Of a stretch of 36,027 bases of DNA, positions 20,571-30,589 are shown in pieces. Positions within the stretch are counted from its first letter, which is position 1. Each line of letters begins with the position of its first letter. Source of the DNA: an uncultured Pelagibacteraceae bacterium. Its GTDB lineage: Bacteria > Pseudomonadota > Alphaproteobacteria > Pelagibacterales > Pelagibacteraceae. A program made the translations under genes and the position numbers. The notes under the pieces are model-generated. The model worked only from the letters and a program-made list of their open reading frames with translations. It ran no database searches and had not been told where the DNA came from. Where the stretch lies: positions 1 to 36,027 of the forward strand of contig CACGNF010000008.1 of assembly GCA_902574345.1 (NCBI GenBank), in the 5' to 3' direction.

Positions 20571-20648
20571 ATGAATCTAAATAATAAAATATTAGTATTT
20601 TTATTTATTATTGCGATTTCTTTTGTAGTTTACTCGAGTTTTAAATAA
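20571..20648 (+). CDS. Candidate 25-aa membrane microprotein MNLNNKILVFLFIIAISFVVYSSFK
   Basis: ATG...TAA ORF in the spacer between the M48 gene and the DUF502 gene, ending 5 nt before the next ATG; a single hydrophobic helix. No clear Shine-Dalgarno. Confidence 0.35.
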   Translation: MNLNNKILVFLFIIAISFVVYSSFK

Positions 20649-20653
20649 ATTTT

Positions 20654-21274
20654 ATGAAAAAGAATAAAAAAAAACGATCACTTACTCTTATTCTTAGAAA
20701 TTATTTTATAACAGGTGTAGTGGTATTAATTCCTATTGGTTTTACCTTATATTTAAGTAAAATTTTAATTGGAATTTCTTCTAAAATAATTCCAGAAAAT
20801 ATAAATCCTAATAATTACTTACCTTTTGCAATACCTGGAATTGAAATAATTATTTCTGTAGTTTTTATAACAATTGTTGGAGGATTATCATTATCCTTTT
20901 TAGGCAAACGAATTCTTAAAGTTATTGATGATCTATTTAAAAGAATTCCTGTTTTAAGAACTATTTATTCGGCAATAGTACAAATGACCGAGACATTTTC
21001 TAATAAAGATGACAATGATAAAAAAAGTGTTGTTTTAGTAGAATATCCAAGAAAAGGTGTTTGGGCTGTTGGTTTTGCGACGAAAGAAAATAAAGGTGAA
21101 ATGGCCGAAAAAACAAATAAAAAATTAATAAACGTTTTTGTTCCAACTACACCAAATCCTACAAGTGGTTTTTTATTAATGTTTCCTATAGATGAAGTTA
21201 TATATCTGAATATGACATTTGAAGAGGCATCTAAATTTATTGTTTCTGCGGGCACATCTACAGGTAAGAATTAG
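20654..21274 (+). CDS. DUF502 family membrane protein
   Basis: RNYFITGVVVLIPIGFTLYL, RIPVLRTIYSAIVQMTETF, VFVPTTPNPTSGFLLMFP. Confidence 0.9.
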   Translation: MKKNKKKRSLTLILRNYFITGVVVLIPIGFTLYLSKILIGISSKIIPENINPNNYLPFAIPGIEIIISVVFITIVGGLSLSFLGKRILKVIDDLFKRIPVLRTIYSAIVQMTETFSNKDDNDKKSVVLVEYPRKGVWAVGFATKENKGEMAEKTNKKLINVFVPTTPNPTSGFLLMFPIDEVIYLNMTFEEASKFIVSAGTSTGKN

Positions 21275-23322
21275 GCTATATCGTTAATTATATCTGCACG
21301 ATCATATAATTTAATTAATGGTTTAAATCTCCCTATATCCTCTTTTTCATTTTCAATTCTTTTAATTTCTTTTTCAGCTAAAATAAAAAGATTATGATTA
21401 TGTATTGGATCTGCCAATTTAAAATTTTTTATTCCACTTTGTTTAAAACCAAGAATATCTCCAAAACCTCTTAATTTCATGTCCTCTTCAGATATTTTAA
21501 ACCCATCATTAGAGTCTTTTAATATATTAATTCTTTTTTTAGCATTTTCACTTAGATTTGATTTAAACATTAATATACATGAGGACTCTTTGTTGCCTCT
21601 TCCAACTCTACCTCTAAGTTGATGTAATTGAGATAAACCAAACTTATTTGCATTTTCTATTATAATTACATTTGCATTAGGAAAATCTATACCAACTTCA
21701 ATGATAGTAGTTGAAACTAATATTTTAAATTCATTTCTTAAAAATTTGTTTAAGATTTTTTCTTTTTCCTCAATTGTTGTTTTTCCATGTAGTAAATAAA
21801 CTTCATTTGGAAAAATTTTTTTTAGATATTCAGATTTTTTAACCGCTGAAGAATGATCAATTTTTTTTGATTCTTCTATAAGAGGGCATACCCAAAAAAT
21901 TTGGTTTCCAATTCGTATTTCTTTTTTGATGAATTTAATAACATCCTCAATCTTACTTTCAATTTTACTATAAGTTTTTACAAGTTTTCGGTTATTTGGT
22001 TTTTCTCTTATAATTGAAAGATCCATATCTCCGTAAATAGTCATTGTTAAAGTACGTGGAATTGGTGTTGCTGTCATTAAAAGAACATCACAATCTTTCC
22101 CAGCTTTATCAGATAATTTTTTTCTCTGACTAACTCCAAATTTGTGTTGTTCATCAATTATTATTAAACCTAGTTTTTTGAATTCTACTTTTTTTTGAAA
22201 TAATGCATGTGTTCCAAAAATAATATCAATTTCTTTTTTAATAAGTTTATTTAAAATTTGTTTTTTTTCTTTGTATGATGATTTTCCAGAAAGTAATTCT
22301 ATTTTAATATTTTTTGGATATATTTTTTTTGCTAACAAAAAATGCTGTCTTGCTAATATTTCTGTAGGAGCCATTACTGCTACTTGAAAATCAGAACTGA
22401 TGGTATTGAATGCAGATAATAACGCCACAATTGTTTTACCACTACCAACATCACCCTGAAGTAATCTGAACATCTTGTTATCTGAGCACAAATCTTTGTT
22501 AATTTCATTTAATGTTTTAGTTTGATCATTGGTTAAGGAAAAATCTAATTTTGATATTATTTCATCTTGTTTTTTAATATCGAATTTTTTCTTTGTTTTT
22601 TTTATTTTTTTGATCTTTTTTCTAATTTCTGAATTAACTAAAAAAGTTGAAAAAATTTCATCAAAAGCAAGTCTTTGATAGAAATTTTCCCTGAATTTAC
22701 CAATGTTTTCAGGATTGTGTAATTTTTTGATTGAGTCATTCCAACCAATATTACCAAAATTTTTTAATATATCTTTTGAGTGCCACTCATCAATCTGAGG
22801 TAAATTTTTAATAATTTGAAATATAATTTTATTATAAACCTTTTCACTAATTCCCTCAGTTAATGAATAGGTATTATGCTTTTGTTTTATTATAGATGAG
22901 TCTTCTGAAATATATTTAGGATTTGTTAATTGATATTTATTTCGAAAGTATTTAATTCTACCACTAATTGTTACTTCTTTTCCAATAGGTAATATTTTTC
23001 TAATATATCCTTCGTAACTATTAAAAAAAACACAATCTATTTCACCAGTTTCATCTTTGCATAAAACTCGATTTGGTAAGTTTCTTACTCTTGGAAATGA
23101 ATATTTTTGAGGAATTATAGTTATAGTTTGTATCTCATCGATTTTTAAATCTTTAATTTTCGAAGATAAACTTCGATCTGTATAAGATTTTGGTAATTTC
23201 CATAACAGATCAAAAATGCTATTAATTTTTTTTCTTTTTAATAAATTTGATGTTTTTAAACCAACACCTTTTATAGATTTTAGGTCAGATAATAAATATT
23301 CATAATTTCTTTTAATATCCAT
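21271..23322 (-). CDS. recG: ATP-dependent DNA helicase RecG
   Basis: LLQGDVGSGKTIVALLSA, IIDEQHKFGVSQR, LLMTATPIPRTLTMTIYGDMD, HQLRGRVGRG; N-terminal wedge domain. Confidence 0.97.
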   Translation of the reverse strand: MDIKRNYEYLLSDLKSIKGVGLKTSNLLKRKKINSIFDLLWKLPKSYTDRSLSSKIKDLKIDEIQTITIIPQKYSFPRVRNLPNRVLCKDETGEIDCVFFNSYEGYIRKILPIGKEVTISGRIKYFRNKYQLTNPKYISEDSSIIKQKHNTYSLTEGISEKVYNKIIFQIIKNLPQIDEWHSKDILKNFGNIGWNDSIKKLHNPENIGKFRENFYQRLAFDEIFSTFLVNSEIRKKIKKIKKTKKKFDIKKQDEIISKLDFSLTNDQTKTLNEINKDLCSDNKMFRLLQGDVGSGKTIVALLSAFNTISSDFQVAVMAPTEILARQHFLLAKKIYPKNIKIELLSGKSSYKEKKQILNKLIKKEIDIIFGTHALFQKKVEFKKLGLIIIDEQHKFGVSQRKKLSDKAGKDCDVLLMTATPIPRTLTMTIYGDMDLSIIREKPNNRKLVKTYSKIESKIEDVIKFIKKEIRIGNQIFWVCPLIEESKKIDHSSAVKKSEYLKKIFPNEVYLLHGKTTIEEKEKILNKFLRNEFKILVSTTIIEVGIDFPNANVIIIENANKFGLSQLHQLRGRVGRGNKESSCILMFKSNLSENAKKRINILKDSNDGFKISEEDMKLRGFGDILGFKQSGIKNFKLADPIHNHNLFILAEKEIKRIENEKEDIGRFKPLIKLYDRADIINDIA

Positions 23323-23344
23323 AAACTAATATTATATTCCTAAT

Positions 23345-23602
23345 ATGAACGCTGATATAGAACAAATAAAAAAAAAAATTATATACAGATCAAATTATCG
23401 CGGTACCAAAGAAATGGATAAACTTTTAGGAGCATTCACTAATAAATACATAGATCAATTAGATGTTAAAGATTTAAATGAATTAATAAAATTCTTAGAA
23501 ATAGATGATAATAATCTTTACAATTTTTATAATGGTTTAAAAACTAACGTTGAATTTGAAGATAACAAAATTAATAATTTATTTAAAAATTTTAAATATT
23601 AA
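23345..23602 (+). CDS. sdhE: Succinate dehydrogenase assembly factor 2 family (SdhE)
   Basis: YRSNYRGTKEMDKLLGAF (RGxxE motif), divergent from recG as in other alphaproteobacteria. Confidence 0.88.
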   Translation: MNADIEQIKKKIIYRSNYRGTKEMDKLLGAFTNKYIDQLDVKDLNELIKFLEIDDNNLYNFYNGLKTNVEFEDNKINNLFKNFKY

Positions 23603-23610
23603 CAATTATA

Positions 23611-23700
23611 TGGCGGAGAGACTGGGATTCGAACCCAGGAAAGAGTTGCCCCTTTGCCGGTTTTCAAGACCGGTGCTTTCAACCGCTCAGCCATCTCTCC
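23611..23700 (-). tRNA. tRNA-Ser (anticodon TGA), CCA encoded, long variable arm
   Basis: Minus strand GGAGAGATGGCTGAGCGGTTGAAAGCACCGGTCTTGAAAACCGG...GGTTCGAATCCCAGTCTCTCCGCCA. Confidence 0.97.
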
Positions 23701-23784
23701 GTGTAGAAGCTTTTATAATTAAAAATATTTAATTCAACAATAAAATAGTCTAATTACTCATGGTATTTTATTCATTTAATTAGT

Positions 23785-24663
23785 ATGAAAAATGATTTTA
23801 ACAAAGGTTTAATATTAACTTCTTTAGGTTCTTTTTGGTGGGGATTTATTGGAGTTATATATTTTGAGTCAGTTTCTTTTATTGGTCATACTGAATTAGT
23901 TGTTCACAGATGTCTGTGGACAGCAGTAATGTTAATTTTTACCACAACATTTCTGTCTAAATGGAAAATTTTTTCAAAAGAAATAAAAGATAAAAAAAAA
24001 TTAATTGCATTATTTTTGTCTGGTTTTTTAATTTTTGTTAATTGGTCTATATGGATATATGCTGTTGCATCTGAAAGGATTATTGATGCTAGTTTTGGTT
24101 ATTTTATAATGCCAATAATTAGTGTTCTTTTGGGGTATATTTTTTTTAAAGAGGAACTAAACAAAAAAAGGATTTTTTCAATTATTCTAGTTTTTGTCTC
24201 AATATTGATTTTAATTTTTTTTAATCTTAAATCATTACCATGGGTCGGTCTCATTGTAGCTTTTAGTTGGGCCTTTTATAATTTAGTTCGAAAAAAAATC
24301 GAAATTGATACCGATATTGGGTTGCTAATTGAAAGTTTATATATTTTCCCTTTTGCTTTAGTTGCATTTTATATAATTGCAAATAATGGTCTAAACGACT
24401 TTAACTCAAGTAATCCAGGATTAAGTCTATACTTACTTTTAGCTGGTCCGATGACTGTGATTCCTTTGTTTCTATATGTAAGAGGGGTTGAGTTAATTGG
24501 ATTAGGACCTACCGGAATGATATTTTATATAACGCCAACATTACAGTTCATTTTAGGTTATTTTTATTACGGAGAAGATTTTTCATTAGTTAAATTTCTA
24601 AGTTTTATTATTATTTGGATTGCTGTAATTATATATTTAAATGACTTATATGAAAAAAATTAA
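23785..24663 (+). CDS. rarD: EamA/RarD-family transporter
   Basis: GSFWWGFIGVIYFESVSFIGHTELVVHRCLWT, NWSIWIYAV, GPMTVIPLFLYVRGVELIGLGPTGMIFYITPTLQF. Confidence 0.88.
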   Translation: MKNDFNKGLILTSLGSFWWGFIGVIYFESVSFIGHTELVVHRCLWTAVMLIFTTTFLSKWKIFSKEIKDKKKLIALFLSGFLIFVNWSIWIYAVASERIIDASFGYFIMPIISVLLGYIFFKEELNKKRIFSIILVFVSILILIFFNLKSLPWVGLIVAFSWAFYNLVRKKIEIDTDIGLLIESLYIFPFALVAFYIIANNGLNDFNSSNPGLSLYLLLAGPMTVIPLFLYVRGVELIGLGPTGMIFYITPTLQFILGYFYYGEDFSLVKFLSFIIIWIAVIIYLNDLYEKN

Positions 24664-25651
24664 AATTTTTTTTTTAATTCTATTTTTTCTAAATTCCAAC
24701 TTATTTGCAAATGAGAATACAGATTTTGAAAAGTGGAAAAAAGATTTCAAACAAAGAGCTTTAGCAAATAATATTTCTGAGAAAACTTTTGATCTAGTAA
24801 TGACAGATACTAAGTTCTTAGCAAATGTTATAAAATATGACAGATACCAGCCTGAATTTTATGAAGACACCAAAACTTATATATCAAAGAGATCTTCTAC
24901 AAAAAAATTAAATAAAGGTATCGACTTCTATTTAAATAATAAAGATTTGATTAATATTGTTGAAAATAAGTTTAAAATTGAGAAGGAACTTCTATTGTCA
25001 TTGATGGGCATTGAAACAAATTATGGAACTTATGTTGGAAAAATGGATATCCTTTCCTCACTAGCAACTTTAAGTTATGATAAAAGAAGATCTGAATTTT
25101 TTACTAAAGAGCTTTTAATCTTATTAAAATTAATTGATGAAAATCAGATAGATTATAAATCATTGTATGGTTCATGGGCAGGTGCATTTGGTTTTTTTCA
25201 ATTCATGCCCTCAACCATAAAAAATCACGCAATTGATTTTAATACCGATAATTATATTGATTTAAAAAATTCTCATGATGCTTATGCTTCAGCAGCTAAT
25301 TATCTTAAAAAAATTGGTTGGAAAAAAGACTCACCTTGTTTTTATAGAATAGATCTTAAAGAAGATATTCCAAAAAAATATTTGAATGTTTCTGCAAAAA
25401 AACTCCAAAATAAAAAAAAATTGGGATTTTTTAAGAAATATATTGATAATTATGATGATATAAGCTTTCTAAAATCAAATCATAATGTTGCAATAATCAC
25501 TCCAGACAAAGATATTATTCCTGGTGCAGATACTTTAAATCCTGCATATATTGTATTTGATAACTACGAAATAATTCTCCAATGGAATAGATCTCTAAGA
25601 TTTGCTTTAGCTGTTTGTACCTTAAAAGATAAATTTAAAAATGAATTATAA
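24650..25651 (+). CDS. mltB: Lytic murein transglycosylase (MltB family)
   Basis: LSLMGIETNYGTYVG, YGSWAGAFGFFQFMPSTIKNHAIDF; signal peptide. ATG at 24650 preferred to 24641. Confidence 0.92.
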   Translation: MKKIKIFFLILFFLNSNLFANENTDFEKWKKDFKQRALANNISEKTFDLVMTDTKFLANVIKYDRYQPEFYEDTKTYISKRSSTKKLNKGIDFYLNNKDLINIVENKFKIEKELLLSLMGIETNYGTYVGKMDILSSLATLSYDKRRSEFFTKELLILLKLIDENQIDYKSLYGSWAGAFGFFQFMPSTIKNHAIDFNTDNYIDLKNSHDAYASAANYLKKIGWKKDSPCFYRIDLKEDIPKKYLNVSAKKLQNKKKLGFFKKYIDNYDDISFLKSNHNVAIITPDKDIIPGADTLNPAYIVFDNYEIILQWNRSLRFALAVCTLKDKFKNEL

Positions 25652-26390
25652 AATTTTATTAATATTTTTGTTATCAATATTTTTGATAGGTTGTGAACAA
25701 GTAGCAATGAAGCCAGATACGATTGAAACAAAAATAGAGAAAAAATATAGTAATAGTGGTTTTGCTTTAATTTTTGACGAAAATGTAAAAAAAATTAAAA
25801 AATTAGATGATAGATCATTAATGATTCATCACAAATCACTTAAAAGAAAATCTGCTGTTAAGATTACAAATCCAAAAAACGGAAAGTCTTTAATTGCAGA
25901 AGTAAAATCAAATAACCAAAAATTTTCAGATTTTTACAATTCTGTTATATCTAGAAGAATTGCTGAAGATTTAGATCTTGATTTAAATGAACCCTTATTA
26001 GAAATAGTGTTAATATCTAGAAATTCTACTTTTATTGCAAAAAAAAGTAAAACTTTCGATGAGGAAAAAAACGTTGCAGAAAAGGCGCCAATTGATGGTA
26101 TTCAAATTAATGATTTAAGCAAAACTAAGAAAAAAGAAAAAAAAACAACTAAAGAAAAATTTTCTTACTCAATAAAGATTGCTGATTTTTACTATAAATC
26201 TACTGCTAAAATGATGATTTCTAGAATCAAAGATGAAACTTCTATAAAAAACTCTAGGATAAAAAAATTATCTCAAACTAAATTTAGAGTATTAATAGGT
26301 CCTTTTAATGATATAAAAAGTTTGAAGGAGTCATTTGAGAAGTTAAAATCTCTTAATTTCGAAAACTTAGAAGTGCTGAAAAATGTTTAA
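25641..26390 (+). CDS. RlpA-like SPOR-domain lipoprotein with degenerate DPBB domain
   Basis: Lipobox LIGC; VKITNPKNGKSLIAEV and ISRRIAEDLDLDLNEPLLEIVLI resemble RlpA DPBB; C-terminal SPOR-like FSYSIKIADFYYKSTAKMM...KFRVLIGPFNDIKS; located between mltB and dac. Confidence 0.8.
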   Translation: MNYKILLIFLLSIFLIGCEQVAMKPDTIETKIEKKYSNSGFALIFDENVKKIKKLDDRSLMIHHKSLKRKSAVKITNPKNGKSLIAEVKSNNQKFSDFYNSVISRRIAEDLDLDLNEPLLEIVLISRNSTFIAKKSKTFDEEKNVAEKAPIDGIQINDLSKTKKKEKKTTKEKFSYSIKIADFYYKSTAKMMISRIKDETSIKNSRIKKLSQTKFRVLIGPFNDIKSLKESFEKLKSLNFENLEVLKNV

Positions 26391-27534
26391 AAATTTTTTA
26401 ATTACAATTCTTATTACTTTTTTTATTTCCAATAGTGCACATTCTAATATTGAGATAAAAGCAAGAACAGCAATCTTGCAAGATTTTTTGTCGGGTGAAA
26501 TTTTATATGAAAAAGAACCAGACAGATCAATTTATCCTGCTTCAATGACAAAAATAATGACCTCCATTATTGCTTTTGATTTAATTAAATCAGGCGATTT
26601 AACTTTAGATGAAAAATTTATTATTTCAGAGAAAGCTTGGCGGCTATCAACTTCTGGATATTCTTCAATGTTTGTTATGGTCAATGATGAGGTGAGTGTA
26701 GAAAATTTACTTAGAGGTATTATTGTTGCCTCAGGAAATGATGCTTGTGTTGCATTAGCTGAAGGAATAGCAGGAACTGAAGAGGAATTTGCAATTATGA
26801 TGACTTCCAAAGCACAAGAAATAGGTATGAGTAATACAAATTTTGCAAACTCATCTGGAATTAATGATCCTGACAATTATTCAACAGTAAAAGACATAAT
26901 GATAATGTCTCATTTTTTAATTAAAAACTATCCAGAATATTACGAGTGGTTCAGTGAAAAAGAATTTACTTGGGATAGAACTGGTGGCGATCCAATTACT
27001 CAAGGAAATAGAAATCCACTTTTATATAAAAATATGGGTGCAGATGGAATTAAAACTGGATATCTTGCAGTGGAAAAATATTCTTTAGCATCATCATTAG
27101 AAAGAAAAGGTAGACGGTTAATTGCAGTAGCTAGTGGCTTTGAAACTAAAAATTCTAGATCTAGAGAAAGCTCAAAACTATTGACATATGGTTTAACGAA
27201 TTTTGATTTAGTAGAAATAAACAAATCAGGAGAAGAATTTAATAGCGTTGATGTTTGGTTAGGAAAAAAGGATTCTGTTAAAGTTTATACTAAAGAAGAT
27301 ATCTATAAAATTATAAAAAAAGGTAAGAAAAAACTATTAAAAGTTAAAATGTTATATGAAGGACCTGTGGAAGCGCCAATTAGTAAAGATCAAGTTTTAG
27401 CCAAATTAAAGATCATTTACGATGATGAATTAATTGATGAATATGATCTTTTAGCAAAAGAACAAGTTAATAAAGTAAATATTTTTTCAAGATTAATGAA
27501 ATCCTTAAATTATTTGATTTGGGGTGATGTCTAA
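26383..27534 (+). CDS. dacA: D-alanyl-D-alanine carboxypeptidase (serine, PBP5/6 family)
   Basis: YPASMTKIMT (SxxK), VASGNDACVALAE (SxN), DGIKTGYL (KTG); signal peptide. Confidence 0.95.
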   Translation: MFKNFLITILITFFISNSAHSNIEIKARTAILQDFLSGEILYEKEPDRSIYPASMTKIMTSIIAFDLIKSGDLTLDEKFIISEKAWRLSTSGYSSMFVMVNDEVSVENLLRGIIVASGNDACVALAEGIAGTEEEFAIMMTSKAQEIGMSNTNFANSSGINDPDNYSTVKDIMIMSHFLIKNYPEYYEWFSEKEFTWDRTGGDPITQGNRNPLLYKNMGADGIKTGYLAVEKYSLASSLERKGRRLIAVASGFETKNSRSRESSKLLTYGLTNFDLVEINKSGEEFNSVDVWLGKKDSVKVYTKEDIYKIIKKGKKKLLKVKMLYEGPVEAPISKDQVLAKLKIIYDDELIDEYDLLAKEQVNKVNIFSRLMKSLNYLIWGDV

Positions 27535-28138
27535 AAAAATTGTTATAGCCTTTGAAGGTATTGAGGGTAGTGGAAAAACTTTTCATATTGACAATGTTTC
27601 TAAATATTTAAAAAGAAAAAAGATACCTCATATAAAGGTAAGAGAGCCTGGAGGGAATAAGAACTCAGAAAAGATAAGAAAATTAATTCTAGATAAGAAA
27701 TCTAATTTTAATAAAAATACTGATTTATTACTTTATTTAGCGGCTAGAAGCGAAAACATGGATAATTTGAAAAAAAATTTTAGAAAAAAGATAATTTTGC
27801 TAGATAGGTTTACCGACTCTACCATTGCTTATCAACATTTTGGAATGGGTGTAAATTTAGATATTATTAAAAAGATTAATAATCATATTTTAAAATCATT
27901 TAAAGTAGATTTTACGTTTTTAAGTATTGTTAACACAAACAATATGCAAAAAAGATTGAAACAACGAAAAAAACTTAATCGTTACGATGAGTTCAAAGAA
28001 AAATTTTACAAAAAAGTACAAAATGGTTTTTTAAGAATATCTAAAAATAAAAAAAGATATAAAATAATTAATTCAAATCTTCCTATCGAATTAAATAAAA
28101 AAAAAATAATTGAAAAAATTGAAAAATTAGTAAAATGA
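27524..28138 (+). CDS. tmk: Thymidylate kinase
   Basis: AFEGIEGSGKTFHID, VREPGG, LLDRFTDSTIAYQ. GTG 27524 or ATG 27527. Confidence 0.95.
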   Translation: MMSKKIVIAFEGIEGSGKTFHIDNVSKYLKRKKIPHIKVREPGGNKNSEKIRKLILDKKSNFNKNTDLLLYLAARSENMDNLKKNFRKKIILLDRFTDSTIAYQHFGMGVNLDIIKKINNHILKSFKVDFTFLSIVNTNNMQKRLKQRKKLNRYDEFKEKFYKKVQNGFLRISKNKKRYKIINSNLPIELNKKKIIEKIEKLVK

Positions 28139-29055
28139 ATTTTTATCCTAACAGCCAAACAAATCTTTATGGATTACAGGATAATCTTTTAGTTTTTGCT
28201 AAATTATTTGACCAAAAAAGATTACCACCAAAGATTTTATTAACTGGTCAAAAAGGTATTGGCAAATGTACTCTTGCTTATCATTTAATTAATTTTGTTT
28301 TATCAAAAGATGAAGAAATGCCTTATGATTTAGCTGAATTTAAAATAAATTTAGATAATCGCTCATTTAAGTTAATTCAAAATGGTTCATGTCCAAATTT
28401 TAATTTAATAGATATTAGTCCTGATAAAAAAAATATAGATATAGTACAAATTAGAGAATTAATAATTCAACTCAATAAGTCTTCATTCAACAATAAGCCA
28501 AGATTTGTTTTAATTGATAATATTGAATATTTGAATTTAAATTCAGTAAATGCGCTGTTAAAAACGTTAGAGGAACCTAATGAGAATATATTTTTTATTT
28601 TAATAAATAGTAATAAGAAAATAATTCCAACACTTCTATCTCGTTGTATTAATTTCAATATATCCCTAGAAAATGATAAGGTTAATGAAATTAGTTCACT
28701 TCTTTTTGATAATGATATTGATAATCTCTTAAATAAAGATTTATTAAATTATTATTCTACTCCTGGAGAAATTTATAATCTTCTAAAATTTTCTAAAGAA
28801 AAAAAAATTGATTTAAAAGATATAAGTTTAAAAGATTTTTTATTAAAATTGATAAGTGAAAATATTTATAAGGATGATAAGCAATCTAAAACATTTATTT
28901 ACAATATACTTGAATTATTTCTGATAAAAGATATTTCAGTTTCAAATTCAGATGTTTACAATTATTTTTTGAAAAGAATAAATTATTTTAAGAAATTCAA
29001 TTTAGATGATGAATCTTTATTTTTAGAAATAAATTCAAAGCTTTTAAATGGATAA
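28135..29055 (+). CDS. holB: DNA polymerase III subunit delta' (AAA clamp-loader)
   Basis: LLTGQKGIGKCTLAYHL, VNALLKTLEEPNENIFFILINSNKKIIPTLLSRC; between tmk and metG. Confidence 0.92.
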   Translation: MNFYPNSQTNLYGLQDNLLVFAKLFDQKRLPPKILLTGQKGIGKCTLAYHLINFVLSKDEEMPYDLAEFKINLDNRSFKLIQNGSCPNFNLIDISPDKKNIDIVQIRELIIQLNKSSFNNKPRFVLIDNIEYLNLNSVNALLKTLEEPNENIFFILINSNKKIIPTLLSRCINFNISLENDKVNEISSLLFDNDIDNLLNKDLLNYYSTPGEIYNLLKFSKEKKIDLKDISLKDFLLKLISENIYKDDKQSKTFIYNILELFLIKDISVSNSDVYNYFLKRINYFKKFNLDDESLFLEINSKLLNG

Positions 29056-30589
29056 AAATTATTACATTACAACACCCATTTATTATCCCTCAGCCAAACC
29101 ACATATGGGACATGCTTATTCGAGTATTATTGCTGATTTTTTTGCCAGGTTTAAAAGAATAGATGGATATAAAGTTTATTTTCTGACTGGAACTGATGAG
29201 CACGGTTTAAAAATTCAAAGAGCTGCTGAAAAAAAAGGAGTTCAACCTCTAGCGTTCTGTGATGAAATTAGCAAAACATTTAAGAATTTATCAAAAACTC
29301 TTAATTTAACAAATAATGATTTTATAAGAACTACTGAGTCTAGACACAAAAAATCTGTTCAATATTTGTGGGAAGAATTAAAAAAAAATGATGACATTTA
29401 TTTATCAAAATATTCTGGTTGGTATTCAGTATCGGATGAAGCGTTTTACAATGAGGATGAAATTGAAGATCTTGATAATAAAAAAGTGGCCATATCATCT
29501 AAGTCTCCTGTTGAATGGGTTGATGAGGAGTCTTATTTTTTTAGATTATCTAAGTGGGAAAAGCCATTATTAGAATTTTATGAAAAAAATCCTGATTTTA
29601 TTTCTCCAGCGTCTAGAAAAAATGAAGTCATAAGTTTTGTTAAAAGTGGATTAAAAGATTTGTCAGTGAGTAGAAAAAGTTTTTCTTGGGGTATAAAAGT
29701 TCCAAATGATAATGAACACGTAATTTATGTGTGGTTAGATGCTCTCACTAATTATATTAGTGCTTTAAATTATCCCAATAAAGATGATGAATTATATAAA
29801 AAATTTTGGCCAGCATCTGTTCACTTGATTGGAAAAGATATATTAAGATTTCATGCTATATATTGGCCTGCGTTCCTATTGGCCGCAAAAATTACTCCTC
29901 CAAAAAAAGTTTACGGACATGGGTGGATTTTATCTAATGATGAAAAAATGTCTAAATCAAAAGGAAATATATTGGATCCATTAGAAATTATAAAACAATA
30001 TGGATTGGATCCTTTAAGATATTATTTAATAAAAGAAGTTTCATTTGGAAATGATGGTAATATTTCTCAAGAAAGATTAGAGGATTGTATTAACAGCGAT
30101 CTAGCTAATAATTTTGGTAATTTATGTCAACGTGTATCTGCATTTGTTATAAAAAATTGTGATAGTAAAGTGCCAGAAAAAATTAAATTTGAAAATGATG
30201 ATATAAAAATTTTAGATAAATTTAGTCAGAATTTAGACAAGTTAAGATCGGAAATAGATAATCAAAATATTAACTATTATATTGATTATATTGTAAATCG
30301 ATTATTTGAAGCCAATAAATATTTTAATGATCAGGAGCCTTGGAAAAAAAAAGATGATAAAATTAGGTTAAATACAATAGTTTATACAACTCTTGAAATT
30401 GTTCGAAAAGTAACTTTTTTATTGTATCCAATTATTCCCCAATCTTCTCTTAAAGCACTTAAAATTTTCAATCTTGAAGAAAAAGATGTAATTTTTGAGA
30501 CAATTGGAAATAATGAATTTTTAAAAAAAGGAAGTGCTATTAATAAAATTGATATATTATTTAACAAAATAGAAAAAGAAAATGATTGA
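29048..30589 (+). CDS. metG: Methionyl-tRNA synthetase
   Basis: TPIYYPSAKPHMGHAYSSI, LTGTDEHGLKIQ, KMSKSKGN. Confidence 0.97.
   Translation: MDKNYYITTPIYYPSAKPHMGHAYSSIIADFFARFKRIDGYKVYFLTGTDEHGLKIQRAAEKKGVQPLAFCDEISKTFKNLSKTLNLTNNDFIRTTESRHKKSVQYLWEELKKNDDIYLSKYSGWYSVSDEAFYNEDEIEDLDNKKVAISSKSPVEWVDEESYFFRLSKWEKPLLEFYEKNPDFISPASRKNEVISFVKSGLKDLSVSRKSFSWGIKVPNDNEHVIYVWLDALTNYISALNYPNKDDELYKKFWPASVHLIGKDILRFHAIYWPAFLLAAKITPPKKVYGHGWILSNDEKMSKSKGNILDPLEIIKQYGLDPLRYYLIKEVSFGNDGNISQERLEDCINSDLANNFGNLCQRVSAFVIKNCDSKVPEKIKFENDDIKILDKFSQNLDKLRSEIDNQNINYYIDYIVNRLFEANKYFNDQEPWKKKDDKIRLNTIVYTTLEIVRKVTFLLYPIIPQSSLKALKIFNLEEKDVIFETIGNNEFLKKGSAINKIDILFNKIEKEND

Noticed and set aside
23550-23732. 60-aa ORF MAERLGFEPRKELPLCRFSRPVLSTAQPSLR...
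   Set aside because: Antisense translation of tRNA-Ser (23611-23700, minus); a well-known type of spurious ORF.
26532-26876. 114-aa minus ORF antisense to the D-Ala-D-Ala carboxypeptidase
   Set aside because: Antisense shadow ORF in conserved SMTK/SGN-region coding sequence; no independent signal.
28135-29055. DnaX-clamp-loader delta' lacks the E. coli Cys4 zinc module
   Set aside because: Alphaproteobacterial delta' proteins generally diverge in this region; no basis to call it unusual.
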